A DNA stretch of 64,000 nucleotides from Paenibacillus sp. YN15 (GTDB taxonomy: Bacteria; Bacillota; Bacilli; Paenibacillales; NBRC-103111): contig NZ_QMFA01000011.1 of assembly GCF_003285005.1 (NCBI RefSeq), positions 1 through 64,000 of the forward strand, given 5' to 3'. Shown here one piece after another: positions 55,130 through 64,000 of the stretch. The position numbers and the translations under genes were made by a program. Each line of letters opens with the position of its first letter. Position 1 is the first letter of the stretch. The notes beneath the pieces are model-generated. The model was not told the DNA's origin and searched no databases. It saw nothing but the letters and a program-made list of their open reading frames with translations.

Positions 55130-56101
55130 TTACCAGATGCTTCTGCCCATGAATTTCCGGGTCAGGCCGTTGAAGCTGACAATGAGAATAAAGGCCACCA
55201 CGGAATTGAACAGCCCAATGGCCGTTCCCAGGCTGAAGTTCATCTGGCCCAGGCCGATCCGGTAAATATATGTGCCGATAATGTCCGCCACCTCATAGAC
55301 GGTGGGATTGTACATGATGAAGATTTGCTCGAAGCCCGCGTCCAGGATATGGCCGATTTTCAGAATCAACAGCAGCACAATGGTAGGCGCGATTCCCGGA
55401 ATGGTAACGTAGATAATCTTGTGCAGCTTGTTGGCCCCGTCCACAGTGGCCGCCTCATACTGCTCCTGGTCAATGCCGGTAATGGCCGCCAGATAGATGA
55501 TGGAGCTCCAGCCGATTTCCTTCCAGCCGTCGGTGACCACCAGCACAGAGCGGAAAATCCCGGTATCCATCAGAAAATTGATGGGATGGCCGATGAGCGC
55601 CTCCAGCATATTATTGACAATGCCGGTTGAGCCCAGGAGGGTTACGAAGATGCCGCTGACTACCGCCCAGGACAGAAAATGGGGCAGATACAGCACGGTT
55701 TGCAGCACTTTTTTGAAGGTGACGATCCGCAGCTCATTGAGCATAATGGCCAGAATAATCGGCAGCGGAAACAGAAACACCAGCTTGTAGACACTGATAA
55801 TCAGAGTGTTGGCCAGCACCCTGTGGAAATCGGACATGCCGAAGATATGGTTAAAATGGTCCATCCCCGCCCAGGGGCTTTTCACAATGGACAGAAACGG
55901 GTTGCTGGCGGCGAACATGTTGAAATCCTTGAAGGCCAGCGTAATGCCGTAAAGCGGCAGATAGTTGAAGATCAGGATGAAGATCAGGCCGGGGATGAGA
56001 AGCAGATACATATCGTAATTCATTTTGATATACGACCAAATTCGTTTCTTCCGGCTGGACCTTACAGCGCCCGGGCCGATCTCTGCCAACGTTTTGCTCA
56101 T
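55130..56101 (-). CDS. LplB/YteP-type ABC transporter permease
   Basis: The 323-residue membrane protein has about six helices beginning near 28 (YDMYLLLIPGLIFILIFNYLPLYGITLAFKDFN) and the EAA loop QEQYEAATVDGANKLHKIIYVTIPGIAPTIV. It should form the membrane channel with the LplC-type permease and use an ATPase encoded elsewhere. GGAGG lies upstream in the 30-nt gap after the GH130 gene. Confidence 0.93.
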   Translation of the reverse strand: MSKTLAEIGPGAVRSSRKKRIWSYIKMNYDMYLLLIPGLIFILIFNYLPLYGITLAFKDFNMFAASNPFLSIVKSPWAGMDHFNHIFGMSDFHRVLANTLIISVYKLVFLFPLPIILAIMLNELRIVTFKKVLQTVLYLPHFLSWAVVSGIFVTLLGSTGIVNNMLEALIGHPINFLMDTGIFRSVLVVTDGWKEIGWSSIIYLAAITGIDQEQYEAATVDGANKLHKIIYVTIPGIAPTIVLLLILKIGHILDAGFEQIFIMYNPTVYEVADIIGTYIYRIGLGQMNFSLGTAIGLFNSVVAFILIVSFNGLTRKFMGRSIW

Positions 56102-56131
56102 GATGGATTCCCTCCTTTCCAGTCAATTCCT

Positions 56132-57346
56132 TTACCCCAGCTTCCGGCCTTCGGCGTCGAAGCCGCGGATATGCTCCACCAATTCCCCGAAGTTGACCCA
56201 GGCGATGCCTACCTTCTGGTCGGCTGCGCCGTAGGACATGATCAGCTCCCCGTCCACGATGATGCCCGCGGTGGTGAACAGGCACGGGGTGGGATAATCC
56301 GAAGGCATTTCCCAGTCCTGCTGGGCGTACATCAGCCGGTCGGGACAGCGGTGGATCACCTTGGGGAAAGCGCCCTCCTCTTCCTTGACGATCATAAAGG
56401 ACTGGGTATAGCCGAAATGAACATCCTTTTTGCCGTGGTAGGCAATAAGCCATTCCCCGCCGGAGAGAGGGAGCGGCGGCCAGCTTGCGCCGATGCGGTT
56501 CTCCTCCCAGTCGAAGATGCCCGTAGCCATCAAGGTGTGAACCGCCCGGGGTGAGGCGAAGTCCTCCAGCCGCGGCGCGGCGGCCAGGAAGATGGACGGC
56601 GTGGACACCGCCGGGTCGAAGGGCTTGGGCTTCATCGGTCGGTGAAGCATCACATATTGGGGCGTACCGCCGATGTTCATTTTTTCGGGGAAGAGGAATA
56701 CATCCCGGTTGTCGCTGACATGCCCTTCGGTGAGGGGACAGACGTAGGTGAAGGCTTCCTCGTAGCGCTGTTCCTTCAGCTTGTTCAGATCCAGCCGGTA
56801 CAGCACGGTAACGGTATCGTTGGCCCGCGCCACCTGATGGAACATGTCCTCTCCGGAGGCGGTCCAGTCCGGCACATATTCGTACTTGGTAAAGACGGGA
56901 GGATTCTGGTCGGCCAGCCAATAAGGCCCTGGGGGAAACATGCGGCAGGCTACAGACACATAATATTGGCCCTCTACCGGAAAAATCCGCGGGTCCTCGA
57001 TGCAGCCGTTGGCATAATCCCGCACCCGGTTGCCGTGAATGTCCGTGGTATAGATGTCCTCCTCCGCCAGGCTAACGGCAGGGGCAAGGGCGGGGCGGGA
57101 AAAATCCGCATCCCAGGTTTCCCCGTTGTCCTCGCTTTTGGCGTAGCCGAGAAAAATCGGGTAGGGGTCTTGGCAGCCCTCCCGGCGCTTCTGCGGCCAA
57201 GGGCCCGTAGCGCGGAACAGCATGTGCAGGGTATCGGAATCGGGATCTTTGACGATGGCGGGGTTCAGCACCATTTTGCTGGCCCATTCGCAGCCTGGAA
57301 CCGGCTCCAGGGCAGGCTTGGGCGAATAGCGGAATTGTGGGGGCAT
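56132..57346 (-). CDS. GH130-like glycosidase/phosphorylase
   Basis: The 404-residue soluble protein is a five-bladed propeller of the GH130 type: NPAIVKDPDSDTLHMLFRATG, SEDNGETWD, CIEDPRIFPVEGQYYVS, MFHQVARANDTV, DNRDVFLFPEKMNIGG, GEWLIAYHG and GELIMSYGAADQKVGIA. GH130 enzymes are mannoside phosphorylases or beta-1,2-mannosidases. No signal peptide is seen, so it should act on imported oligosaccharide. The start is the ATG at 57346, 7 nt after AGGAGG. It is the first gene of the operon that continues into the permeases and surface proteins. The exact linkage cannot be read. Confidence 0.85.
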   Translation of the reverse strand: MPPQFRYSPKPALEPVPGCEWASKMVLNPAIVKDPDSDTLHMLFRATGPWPQKRREGCQDPYPIFLGYAKSEDNGETWDADFSRPALAPAVSLAEEDIYTTDIHGNRVRDYANGCIEDPRIFPVEGQYYVSVACRMFPPGPYWLADQNPPVFTKYEYVPDWTASGEDMFHQVARANDTVTVLYRLDLNKLKEQRYEEAFTYVCPLTEGHVSDNRDVFLFPEKMNIGGTPQYVMLHRPMKPKPFDPAVSTPSIFLAAAPRLEDFASPRAVHTLMATGIFDWEENRIGASWPPLPLSGGEWLIAYHGKKDVHFGYTQSFMIVKEEEGAFPKVIHRCPDRLMYAQQDWEMPSDYPTPCLFTTAGIIVDGELIMSYGAADQKVGIAWVNFGELVEHIRGFDAEGRKLG

Positions 57347-57395
57347 GTTGTTTCCTCCTTGGCAGATGGTCCGCGGTGGCGGATGATATGCTCTC

Positions 57396-57424
57396 ATTGT
57401 AGCGGCCGCCTGCCAAAAGGCGAA
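57396..57424 (-). promoter_or_regulatory. Candidate promoter of the GH130-led operon
   Basis: TTCGCC (57419-57424), 17 nt, TACAAT (57396-57401) on the minus strand. The block GCCGCTACAAT is shared with the FAD oxidoreductase promoter at 40.4 kb. Confidence 0.5.
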
Positions 57425-57476
57425 TGCTCTGGATTCGGATTTCTGATGTATTCGTATGTTTATTTGGTTTCATGCC

Positions 57477-57511
57477 AAAAAGCGCCCCGCCTGAAAAACC
57501 GGCGGGGCGCT
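57477..57511 (-). terminator. Terminator of the araDBA operon
   Basis: Perfect arms AGCGCCCCGCC and GGCGGGGCGCT around a 9-nt loop are followed on the minus strand by TTTTTGG, 24 nt past the araA stop. Confidence 0.95.
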
Positions 57512-57535
57512 GCTGCCTCCGGGGAATGGGGAGGC

Positions 57536-59026
57536 TTATTTCAGCTTAAACGCTACGTCATTCCACAACAGCTCGTTGCGGAAGGCGCGCAGGTTGGTGT
57601 CCTTGTCGATAATGACGCATTCGATGCCCGTCATGTCGGCGAAGTCGGCCAATTGCTCGGCTGTCACCACATAGGAGAAGCCGGTGTGGTGGGCGCCGCC
57701 TGCATAAATCCAAGCTTCCGTCGCCACCTGCAGGGACGGCTGGGTTTTCCACAGCACCCGGGCTACCGGCAGCTTCGGCATGGCATGGTCCTGCTTCACT
57801 GCATCCACCACATTGACGATCATCCGGAACCGGTTGCCCAGGTCCACAAGGGTGGCGTTCAGGGCAGCGCCCTCCCGGCTGTCGAACACCATCCGGGCCG
57901 GATCGGCCTTGCCGCCGATTCCCAGAGGATGCACCTCCAGACGCGGACGGGTGGAGGCGATGGTGGGGCAAACCTCCAGCATGTGGGAGCCCAGCACCAT
58001 TTCATTTTCCTCGTCCATATGGTAGGTGTAGTCCTCCATGAAGGAGGTGCCCACGTTGCCGGCCATAATCTTCATCAGGCGGACCAGGGCGGAGGTTTTC
58101 CAGTCCCCTTCGCCGCCGAAGCCGTAGCCATCCTCCATCAGCCGCTGAACCGCAAGCCCGGGAAGCTGCTTCAAGCCGTGCAGATCCTCAAAGGTGGTGG
58201 TGAAGGCGGTGAAGCCGCCCTCCTCCAGGAAGCTGCGCATGCCCAGCTCAATCCGGGCCTGGTACTTGATGGAGTCCTGGTAAGCGCCGGGTGTTTGGGC
58301 TTCCTCTGGCAGCTCGTAGCGCTCCGCGTACTTGGCGAACAGCGCATCCACCGCTTCCTCGGAGACGGCGTTCACCCGCTCCACCAGATCGCCTACGCCA
58401 TAGCCGTTGACGGACCAGCCGAACTTGATTTGCGCCTCTACCTTATCGCCTTCGGTTACCGCCACCTGACGCATATTGTCGCCGAAGCGGGCCACCTTGA
58501 GACAGCGGCTTTCAATCACGGCAATGGCCGTCCTCATCCAGGCGCCGATGCGCTCCTGGGTAGCCGCGTGCTCCCAATACCCGTTGACCACCTTGCGGGC
58601 CACGCCCATACGGGTATTGATAAAGCCGTATTCCCGGTCGCCGTGGGCGGCCTGGTTCAGGTTCATGAAATCCATGTCAATGGTATCCCAGGGAATATCC
58701 CGGTTGAATTGGGTGTGCAAATGGAGCATCGGCTTTTGCAGAATGGACAGGCCGGCGATCCACATTTTGGCGGGGGAAAAGGTATGCATCCAGGTAATAA
58801 GACCGGCGCAGTTGGGATCATTGTTGGCTTCCGCAATCAGACCGCGGATTTCGTCGGGAGTCTTCACAACCGGCTTGAACACCACCTTGCCAGAGATGGC
58901 GGCGGAGGCATCCAGCTTCTCGGCGATAATCCGGGAATGGCGGGCGACTTCCTCCAGCGTTTCCGGGCCGTACAGATGCTGGCTTCCGGTCACAAACCAA
59001 AATTCATAAGCTTTCATATTCAACAT
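57536..59026 (-). CDS. araA: L-arabinose isomerase
   Basis: The 496-residue product matches AraA throughout: [16 protein letters not shown] at the start, [57 protein letters not shown] with the catalytic Glu, and GSHMLEVCP with a metal-binding His. It converts L-arabinose to L-ribulose. The ATG at 59026 is used because AGAGG stands 8 nt upstream. It is the last gene of araD-araB-araA, 49 nt after araB. Confidence 0.97.
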   Translation of the reverse strand: MLNMKAYEFWFVTGSQHLYGPETLEEVARHSRIIAEKLDASAAISGKVVFKPVVKTPDEIRGLIAEANNDPNCAGLITWMHTFSPAKMWIAGLSILQKPMLHLHTQFNRDIPWDTIDMDFMNLNQAAHGDREYGFINTRMGVARKVVNGYWEHAATQERIGAWMRTAIAVIESRCLKVARFGDNMRQVAVTEGDKVEAQIKFGWSVNGYGVGDLVERVNAVSEEAVDALFAKYAERYELPEEAQTPGAYQDSIKYQARIELGMRSFLEEGGFTAFTTTFEDLHGLKQLPGLAVQRLMEDGYGFGGEGDWKTSALVRLMKIMAGNVGTSFMEDYTYHMDEENEMVLGSHMLEVCPTIASTRPRLEVHPLGIGGKADPARMVFDSREGAALNATLVDLGNRFRMIVNVVDAVKQDHAMPKLPVARVLWKTQPSLQVATEAWIYAGGAHHTGFSYVVTAEQLADFADMTGIECVIIDKDTNLRAFRNELLWNDVAFKLK

Positions 59027-59075
59027 GTGTTATGCCTCTTTTCTTATAGATAGTCATTTCCTTATAGATAGTGAA

Positions 59076-60674
59076 TTAGCTCAAATGCTCCACTGCCGCC
59101 CGTTCAATGGCCAGGCCCTTGATATAGCGCTGCATAAAGGCTTCAAAACCCTCCACATCCATGGGATCGGGGGAGATGGAGGATACCGCTTTGCCGGCGA
59201 ATACCTTCCCGCTAAGATATTCCTCCAGGGTTTCCTGCTCCGCCTTCCGCACCATATAGGAGGCCAGCAGCGCAATTCCCCAGGCCCCGCCTTCACCGGC
59301 CGTTTCCATGACGGAAACGGGAACATTCAGCGCGCCGGCCATGAGCTTCTGGCCCACAATCGGGGTTTTGAACAAGCCGCCGTGGCCGAGAATTTCATCC
59401 AATCTGACCGCTTCCTGCTTCAGCAGAATATCCATGCCGATTTTCAATGCGCCCATAGCCGTAAACAAATGGACGCGCATAAAGTTGGCCAGGCTGAACT
59501 TGCTGCCCGGCGTCCGGACAACCAGGGGGCGGCCTTCCTCAAAATGGGTCATATGCTCGCCGGACAAATAGCCGTAAGCCAGCAAGCCGCCGCAGTCCGG
59601 GTCACCCTGAAGAGCCAGATTGTACAGGGTTCCGTACAGCTTATCCGCATCCGGGGCCAGCCCCATGGACTTGGCAAATTCGTCAAACAGCCCGACCCAG
59701 GCATTCAGATCCGAGGAGCAGTTATTGGAGTGGGCCATAGCCACGGGACTTCCCGTGGGCGTTGTCACCAGGTCGATCTCCTCATACGGCCGGGACAGAT
59801 CACCCTCCAGAACCACCATGGCAAATACCGAGGTTCCGGCGGAAACATTCCCTGTCCGCTGGGCGACACTGTTGGTGGCCACCATTCCTGTTCCCGCATC
59901 CCCTTCAGGAGGGCAGAAGGGAATCCCGGGGGCAAGCTCACCGCTTACATCCAGCAGCTTTGCGCCTTCCTCCGTCAGTGTGCCTGCATGTTCTCCCGCA
60001 ACCAGCACCTCAGGCAGAATATCCTCCAGCCTCCAGGGGAGATTCTTCGGGGCAATCAGGCTGTTGAACTTCTCTACCATACCTGCGTTGTAAGTCTTCG
60101 TGTGCATATCAATTGGGAACATGCCCGATGCTTCGCCAACGCCCAGAACCTTCCGGCCCGTCAGCTTCCGGTGAATATAGCCTGCCAGCGTGGTCAGATA
60201 ATCAATCCGGCCCACATGCTCTTCCCCGTTCAACACCGCCTGGTACAGATGGGCAATGCTCCAGCGCTGGGGAATATGAAAATGAAAGCTTTCGCTGAGC
60301 GCCTGGGACGCCTGCCCGGTAATGTTGTTCCGCCATGTGCGGAAGGGCACCAGCAGCTCCCCGGATTTGTCAAAGGCCATATAGCCATGCATCATGCCGC
60401 TGAAGCCGATGGCTCCGAGGGTGCGCAAGGGTACGCCGTAGCGGGCCTTCACATCATTGGCCATCTTCCGGTAGCTGTCCTGTACGCCCTTCCAGACATT
60501 TTCCAGACTGTATGTCCAGATTTGGTTTACATAGCTGTTTTCCCAGTCGTGGCTGCCGGAGGCGAGGGGTTCGCCATTCTCTCCGATCAGGACAGCTTTA
60601 ATGCGGGTGGAGCCAAGCTCGATTCCAAGAGCGGTTCTGCCGCTCTGAATCTGGTCTTTCACATCATCCTTCAT
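59076..60674 (-). CDS. araB: Ribulokinase-type FGGY sugar kinase
   Basis: The 532-residue product is an FGGY kinase: [17 protein letters not shown] (phosphate 1), [29 protein letters not shown] and a C-terminal [13 protein letters not shown]. The family form here is the short ribulokinase-like group rather than the classical Bacillus AraB, but the position between araD and araA indicates L-ribulose as substrate. The start is the second ATG (60674), 7 nt after GGAGG; the first ATG almost touches that site. Confidence 0.9.
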   Translation of the reverse strand: MKDDVKDQIQSGRTALGIELGSTRIKAVLIGENGEPLASGSHDWENSYVNQIWTYSLENVWKGVQDSYRKMANDVKARYGVPLRTLGAIGFSGMMHGYMAFDKSGELLVPFRTWRNNITGQASQALSESFHFHIPQRWSIAHLYQAVLNGEEHVGRIDYLTTLAGYIHRKLTGRKVLGVGEASGMFPIDMHTKTYNAGMVEKFNSLIAPKNLPWRLEDILPEVLVAGEHAGTLTEEGAKLLDVSGELAPGIPFCPPEGDAGTGMVATNSVAQRTGNVSAGTSVFAMVVLEGDLSRPYEEIDLVTTPTGSPVAMAHSNNCSSDLNAWVGLFDEFAKSMGLAPDADKLYGTLYNLALQGDPDCGGLLAYGYLSGEHMTHFEEGRPLVVRTPGSKFSLANFMRVHLFTAMGALKIGMDILLKQEAVRLDEILGHGGLFKTPIVGQKLMAGALNVPVSVMETAGEGGAWGIALLASYMVRKAEQETLEEYLSGKVFAGKAVSSISPDPMDVEGFEAFMQRYIKGLAIERAAVEHLS

Positions 60675-60691
60675 AAGCATTCCTCCTGATA

Positions 60692-61393
60692 TTATTGGCC
60701 GTAATAGGCGTTGGCGCCGTGCTTCCGCAAAAAATGCCGGTCCAGAAGCGTTTGATCCATCGGCTCGATCCCGGGGTTCAATTGGAAAGTATGGAAGGCC
60801 ATCTTGGCCACTTCCTCCAGCACCACTGCGTTATGGACCGCGTTATGGGCGTCCTTGCCCCAGGTGAAGGGCGCATGGCAGTTGACCAGCACGCCGGGAA
60901 TTTGCAACGGGTCCAAGCCGAGACTTTGGAAGGTTTCGATGATGACATGGCCGGTCTCCAGCTCGTAAGCGCCTTTAATCTCGGCTTCCGTCATGGGGCG
61001 GGTGCAGGGCACCTTGCCGTAGAAATAATCCGCGTGGGTAGTTCCCAGCGCCGGAATCCCCCGGCCTGCCTGAGCCCATGCCGTGGCCCAGGGAGAATGG
61101 GTATGCACAATGCCCCCGATGCCCGGAAAAGCCTTGTACAGCGCCACGTGGGTAGCTGTATCGGATGAAGGCTTGTACTCCCCCTCCACTGTCTTCCCGT
61201 CCAGATCCACAACCACCATGTGCTCCGCTTTCATAACCTCATAGGATACGCCGCTTGGCTTAATAACCACCAAACCGCTTTCCCGGTCGATACCGCTTAC
61301 ATTCCCCCACGTAAATGTAACCAGGCCGTGCTTGGGCAGGTCCAAATTGGCCTCCAGCACCTCTTCCTTCAGCTTTTCCAGCAACTTCTTCAC
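60692..61393 (-). CDS. araD: L-ribulose-5-phosphate 4-epimerase
   Basis: The 233-residue product is a class II aldolase-family epimerase: [24 protein letters not shown] at the start, zinc ligands in [13 protein letters not shown], an acid/base Asp in THADYFYG, and [12 protein letters not shown] with the third His. It yields D-xylulose 5-phosphate for the pentose phosphate pathway. The start is GTG at 61393 with AGGA 5 nt upstream. It leads the arabinose operon. Confidence 0.96.
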   Translation of the reverse strand: MKKLLEKLKEEVLEANLDLPKHGLVTFTWGNVSGIDRESGLVVIKPSGVSYEVMKAEHMVVVDLDGKTVEGEYKPSSDTATHVALYKAFPGIGGIVHTHSPWATAWAQAGRGIPALGTTHADYFYGKVPCTRPMTEAEIKGAYELETGHVIIETFQSLGLDPLQIPGVLVNCHAPFTWGKDAHNAVHNAVVLEEVAKMAFHTFQLNPGIEPMDQTLLDRHFLRKHGANAYYGQ

Positions 61394-61420
61394 TCCTATC
61401 CTGAAAATTCCCCGTAGCTA

Positions 61421-61443
61421 ATTATACAATTGTACGTACAAGT
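61421..61443 (-). promoter_or_regulatory. AraR operator within the araDBA promoter
   Basis: ACTTGTACGTACAATT (61428-61443, minus strand) closely fits the AraR box ATTTGTACGTACAAAT and sits immediately upstream of TATAAT (61421-61426). A repressor bound there would exclude RNA polymerase. Confidence 0.9.
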
Positions 61444-61458
61444 TTGCTATAGGTTTGA

Positions 61459-62544
61459 TTATTTTTTTGTTGAAGACCGTACAATTAATTCCGGTGTGTA
61501 AAGCTTGCCCCTGGGCTTTTTGACTTTCCCTTCAATCATCCGCAGGAGCAGCTCCACCCCCTCCTGGCCCATCAGGGATTTGGGATGGGTCAGCGTGGTC
61601 AGCTTGGTTTCGGTGGCGGTAGCCAGGCTGGAGTCGTCGAAGCCCACCACGGCCACATCCTCCGGTACGAACAAGCCCGCTTGCCGGATGATCTCCATCA
61701 GCTGCACCGCCAGCTCGTCGTTGTAGCAGACAAAAGCGGTGGGCCGGGCGCTTTCCCGGGACAAGAGCCGCACAGCCGCCTCCGCGGGTTTGGTCCCCTT
61801 TTCCTCCGTGGCGTATTGGACCACCAGATCGGGCTGAATGGCCACCCCCTTCTCCCGGTAGGCCTGACGGAAGCCCTTCAGCCGGTTCACACCCTGCATA
61901 TCATCCATCTTGAAAAAACCGGCGATCCGCTCATGGCCCAAAGCCAGCAGATGGCGGACCGCCAGGCAGCCGCCCAGAACATCGTCTGTTTTGAGGCAGG
62001 GCCCGTCCAGCTCCGGGTATTGCTCATTTAACATAATATACGGAATCCCCCGGTATTCCAAGGCCAGGTACAGACTCAGATTGGGGTTGCCCTCGGCGCT
62101 TTTGGTGGGTTCGATAATCAGGCCGCTCAACGGCTGGCCCAGCATCATCTCCAGCGCCTCCCGCTCCCGCTCCTTGTCGTTGTCCGTGCTGGACAGGAGA
62201 AGCCGGTAGCCCTTGCTGCGCAGGGCAGCCTCCGCCCCTCTGACAATATGGGGGAAAATATAGTCGGAGATGTACGTGGTGATCAGCCCCACCGTCCGCA
62301 CCGTCTCCCCACTGCCCGCCTGGGGCGCGGACACAAAGGTTCCTTTGCCCTGGATGCGCGACAGCCGGCCTTCTCTCTCCAGCTCTCCGAAGGCTTGCCT
62401 CACTGTTTGGCGGCTGACGCCAAAACGTTCCGCCAATTCGTTCTCCGAGGGCATCAGATCCCCGGGCTTCATCGCTCCGCTGTGAAACCAGGCTTGAATC
62501 TCCTGCTTCACCTGCATATATTTGGGCAGCGCTTTTTCTTTCAC
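61459..62544 (-). CDS. araR: Arabinose operon repressor AraR
   Basis: The 361-residue product combines a GntR-type winged helix (ALPKYMQVKQEIQAWFHSGAMKPGDLMPSENELAERFGVSRQTVRQAFGELEREGRL, about 5-70) with a LacI/PBP-like effector domain, the AraR chimera, and has the Bacillus AraR length. The start is GTG at 62544, 6 nt after GGAGG. It lies upstream of araD in the same orientation, with its own promoter and an AraR-like box, so it likely represses itself as well as araDBA. L-arabinose is the known inducer of the family. Confidence 0.95.
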   Translation of the reverse strand: MKEKALPKYMQVKQEIQAWFHSGAMKPGDLMPSENELAERFGVSRQTVRQAFGELEREGRLSRIQGKGTFVSAPQAGSGETVRTVGLITTYISDYIFPHIVRGAEAALRSKGYRLLLSSTDNDKEREREALEMMLGQPLSGLIIEPTKSAEGNPNLSLYLALEYRGIPYIMLNEQYPELDGPCLKTDDVLGGCLAVRHLLALGHERIAGFFKMDDMQGVNRLKGFRQAYREKGVAIQPDLVVQYATEEKGTKPAEAAVRLLSRESARPTAFVCYNDELAVQLMEIIRQAGLFVPEDVAVVGFDDSSLATATETKLTTLTHPKSLMGQEGVELLLRMIEGKVKKPRGKLYTPELIVRSSTKK

Positions 62545-62611
62545 AACAAACCTCCAATGCGTGATAGACGCTGACAGGCGTCCTTTGACACCGTGCAGTT
62601 GTATGGTTAAT

Positions 62612-62644
62612 AGTATATCATCATTTCCTGTTGTATGTACATGT
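62612..62644 (-). promoter_or_regulatory. araR promoter region with AraR-like half-conserved box
   Basis: TTGTATGTACATGT (62631-62644) resembles the AraR box but is less symmetrical. It lies 13 nt upstream of a TATACT (62612-62617) on the minus strand, in the same position as in the araDBA promoter. Confidence 0.6.
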
Positions 62645-62698
62645 TTCATCAAAAACAGCAGCATACCGCCCCCGCTCAAAAGTAATTTGTTCGCCCAC

Positions 62699-62726
62699 TT
62701 GAAAGACCAACAATTCCAAGTATAAT
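62699..62726 (+). promoter_or_regulatory. Promoter of the 109-residue hypothetical gene
   Basis: TTGAAA (62699-62704), 16 nt, TATAAT (62721-62726) on the plus strand. Confidence 0.75.
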
Positions 62727-62767
62727 ACTAAGTATATAAACCCATGACATAAAGGAGCGTGGCGCAG

Positions 62768-63097
62768 ATGAATGTGACGCACCCTCATTATACCTATCAA
62801 TGGATCAATGACCATTTGGACTTATATAATTATGCCGGGGAACAGGGTGACCGGGATTGGCAGCAGGAAATCCTGCAGGCCCTGGCGGAGAAGGAGCAGC
62901 GGATCGCCTCCGAATGGAAGGCAAAAACAAGGGATGAGCTGTGGCGGCAATATGATGAAGTGAACGGGCTTTTGCTGGAATTGTATGCAGAGCTTAGGGG
63001 AAGGGACAAACAGGCACAGCAGGAGCTGATTGAGCGTCTTCTGCTCCTGAAGCAGCAGCGGCTGGAGATATCCCGGCAGCTGGCGATTATCAGCTAA
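62768..63097 (+). CDS. Hypothetical helical protein
   Basis: The 109-residue product is soluble, highly charged and predicted helical, with coiled-coil-like heptads from about residue 30 to the end (LAEKEQRIASEWKAKTRDEL, ELIERLLLLKQQRLEISRQL). I do not recognise a family. The ATG at 62768 is chosen because GGAG lies 10 nt upstream; a GTG at 62759 is too close to that site. It is a monocistronic unit with good promoter and terminator, so it is a real gene. Tyr/His-rich residues at the start (THPHYTYQW) are notable. Confidence 0.8.
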   Translation: MNVTHPHYTYQWINDHLDLYNYAGEQGDRDWQQEILQALAEKEQRIASEWKAKTRDELWRQYDEVNGLLLELYAELRGRDKQAQQELIERLLLLKQQRLEISRQLAIIS

Positions 63098-63108
63098 GAA
63101 ATGAAGAA

Positions 63109-63153
63109 GGCGGACTCTGCTGCCCACCGCGGGCTGCAGAGCCGCCTTTTTTT
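63109..63153 (+). terminator. Terminator of the hypothetical gene
   Basis: Arms GGCGGACTCTGC (63109-63120) and GCAGAGCCGCC (63136-63146) are followed by seven T on the plus strand. Confidence 0.9.
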
Positions 63154-63174
63154 GCCAGGTGGCCTGCAACCGGA

Positions 63175-63203
63175 TTGCTTTCATCACAGGCGCATGGTAC
63201 AAT
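63175..63203 (+). promoter_or_regulatory. Candidate promoter of the alpha/beta hydrolase gene
   Basis: TTGCTT (63175-63180), 17 nt, TACAAT (63198-63203) on the plus strand, 50 nt ahead of the ribosome site. Confidence 0.6.
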
Positions 63204-63254
63204 AAATTTAATCATAGTATTATAATAGGAATTATTATATATGGAGGGGTTGGC

Positions 63255-64000
63255 ATGGAGCTTCAGCGCATCGTCAAAACAGAACACGCAGACCTGGCCG
63301 TTACCATGCATTATCCCGAAAAAGAAGGCAAGGAGGAAACCCTGCCCTTGATTCTGTTCTGCCACGGCTTTACCGGCAACCGGATCGGCGCGGACCGGTT
63401 GTTCGTTCAGGCAGCCCGCCATTTCAGCGAGGCCGGTTACCTGGCGGTCCGCTTCGATTACGGCGGCTGCGGCGAAAGCACAGGCAGCTACGGGGACGGC
63501 GGCATGGAGCAGCTGGTCAGGGAAACCCGCATCATGCTGGACTACACCCTCTCCTTCGATTGCGTGGATCTGTCCCGGGTCACTCTGCTGGGCCACAGCC
63601 TGGGCGGCGCCGTTGCCGTTCAGACCGCCTTCCGCGACAGACGGGTGAAACGGCTGGTGCTGTGGGCCCCGGTTGCCCATCCCTTGGCGGATATCGTCCG
63701 GATCATCGGTCCCGAAGCCCATCGGGAAATCATCGCGGCCGGCAAAACGGATTACCTGGGCTACACCCTCACCGGCCGGTTTCTCCAATCTCTGGCCGAC
63801 TCCCATCCTCTTCAGGAAACCAGGCAGATTCGCGGCGATGTGCTGGTTCTCCATGGAGCGGAGGATGAAGTCATCACAAGCGAGTCCGCCTATCTGTACC
63901 AGAGAGCCTTCTGGCTGCGGAGCGACGGGGTGAGCGACAAGGAGATTCTGCCCAAGGCCGACCACTCCTTCACGGGCCAGGATGTGAGGCGCCGGCTATT
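63255..64000 (+). CDS. Alpha/beta hydrolase, feruloyl-esterase/S33-like (cut by window end)
   Basis: The frame is open from the ATG at 63255 (7 nt after GGAGG) through the last base, 248 residues without a stop. It shows an oxyanion segment LILFCHGFTGNRIG, RFDYGGCGESTG, the nucleophile elbow GHSLGGAVAVQ, an acid in LHGAEDEVI and the catalytic His in KADHSFTG, so nearly the whole domain is present. It is cytosolic by appearance and resembles cinnamoyl/feruloyl esterases; the natural ester is unknown. Confidence 0.85.
   Translation, partial: MELQRIVKTEHADLAVTMHYPEKEGKEETLPLILFCHGFTGNRIGADRLFVQAARHFSEAGYLAVRFDYGGCGESTGSYGDGGMEQLVRETRIMLDYTLSFDCVDLSRVTLLGHSLGGAVAVQTAFRDRRVKRLVLWAPVAHPLADIVRIIGPEAHREIIAAGKTDYLGYTLTGRFLQSLADSHPLQETRQIRGDVLVLHGAEDEVITSESAYLYQRAFWLRSDGVSDKEILPKADHSFTGQDVRRRL

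Noticed and set aside
1-64000. tRNA, rRNA, insertion sequence or prophage genes
   Set aside because: None was found on reading both strands; the Rpn gene is the only transposase-related sequence and lacks terminal repeats.

Overview
The window looks like chromosome of a spore-forming, high-GC Gram-positive of the Paenibacillus type. The grounds are a leucine T-box ahead of leuS, a spoVA cluster with a Spo0E-like gene, the Bacillus-type yqeG-yqeH-aroE-yhbY-nadD-yqeK-rsfS-yqeM order, YesM/YesN-type two-component pairs beside sugar ABC transporters, SLH-anchored surface proteins, GGAGG ribosome sites with frequent GTG/TTG starts, and AraR and CcpA type operators. The assignment is an inference from gene content; no 16S or tRNA gene is present. 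Most genes lie on the minus strand.

Layout. 0.1-3.1 kb: leuS with a T-box leader. 3.1-6.4 kb: an Rpn-family nuclease with a terminator-like leader hairpin, then a WYL regulator divergent from a short-chain dehydrogenase around a shared palindrome. 6.5-12.7 kb: the yqe ribosome-biogenesis/NAD/shikimate operon, with cvfB inserted between rsfS and yqeM. 12.8-17.4 kb: moxR-DUF58-transglutaminase operon. 17.5-24.5 kb: sugar ABC transporter (two permeases, binding lipoprotein) with a histidine kinase/AraC-type response regulator pair. 24.6-25.0 kb: a small unknown gene whose promoter carries a cre site and whose leader carries a perfect hairpin. 25.1-28.3 kb: spoVAC-spoVAD-spoVAE preceded by a DUF421 gene, a tiny hydrophobic protein and a Spo0E-like phosphatase. 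28.5-32.2 kb: fucA and fucI, divergent from a LacI-type repressor with an operator over the fucI start region. 32.2-33.15 kb: about 1 kb of non-coding DNA made of three different repeat structures. 33.2-36 kb: patB-like C-S lyase and a secreted metallophosphoesterase.

36.2-57.4 kb is a long minus-strand carbohydrate locus: acetylxylan-esterase-like hydrolase, two FAD oxidoreductases, a second kinase/regulator pair, a binding lipoprotein, a giant SLH protein with a cohesin-like domain, a giant secreted esterase ending in a dockerin, two LplB/LplC-type permeases and a GH130 glycosidase. The dockerin and cohesin genes overlap by 4 nt, which suggests a one-to-one surface tether, a minimal cellulosome-like device inside a Gram-positive polysaccharide-utilisation locus. 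57.5-62.6 kb: araD-araB-araA and divergently placed-in-order araR, with AraR boxes at both promoters. 62.7-64 kb: a small coiled-coil-like hypothetical protein and an alpha/beta hydrolase cut by the window end.

Together the region describes a soil saprophyte taking apart acetylated plant heteroglycans: surface esterase and glycosidase release oligosaccharides, ABC importers (no ATPase gene here, so presumably a shared one elsewhere) bring them in, and GH130, the arabinose and the fucose enzymes process them. Function statements rest on motifs read from the translations; no database search was possible.
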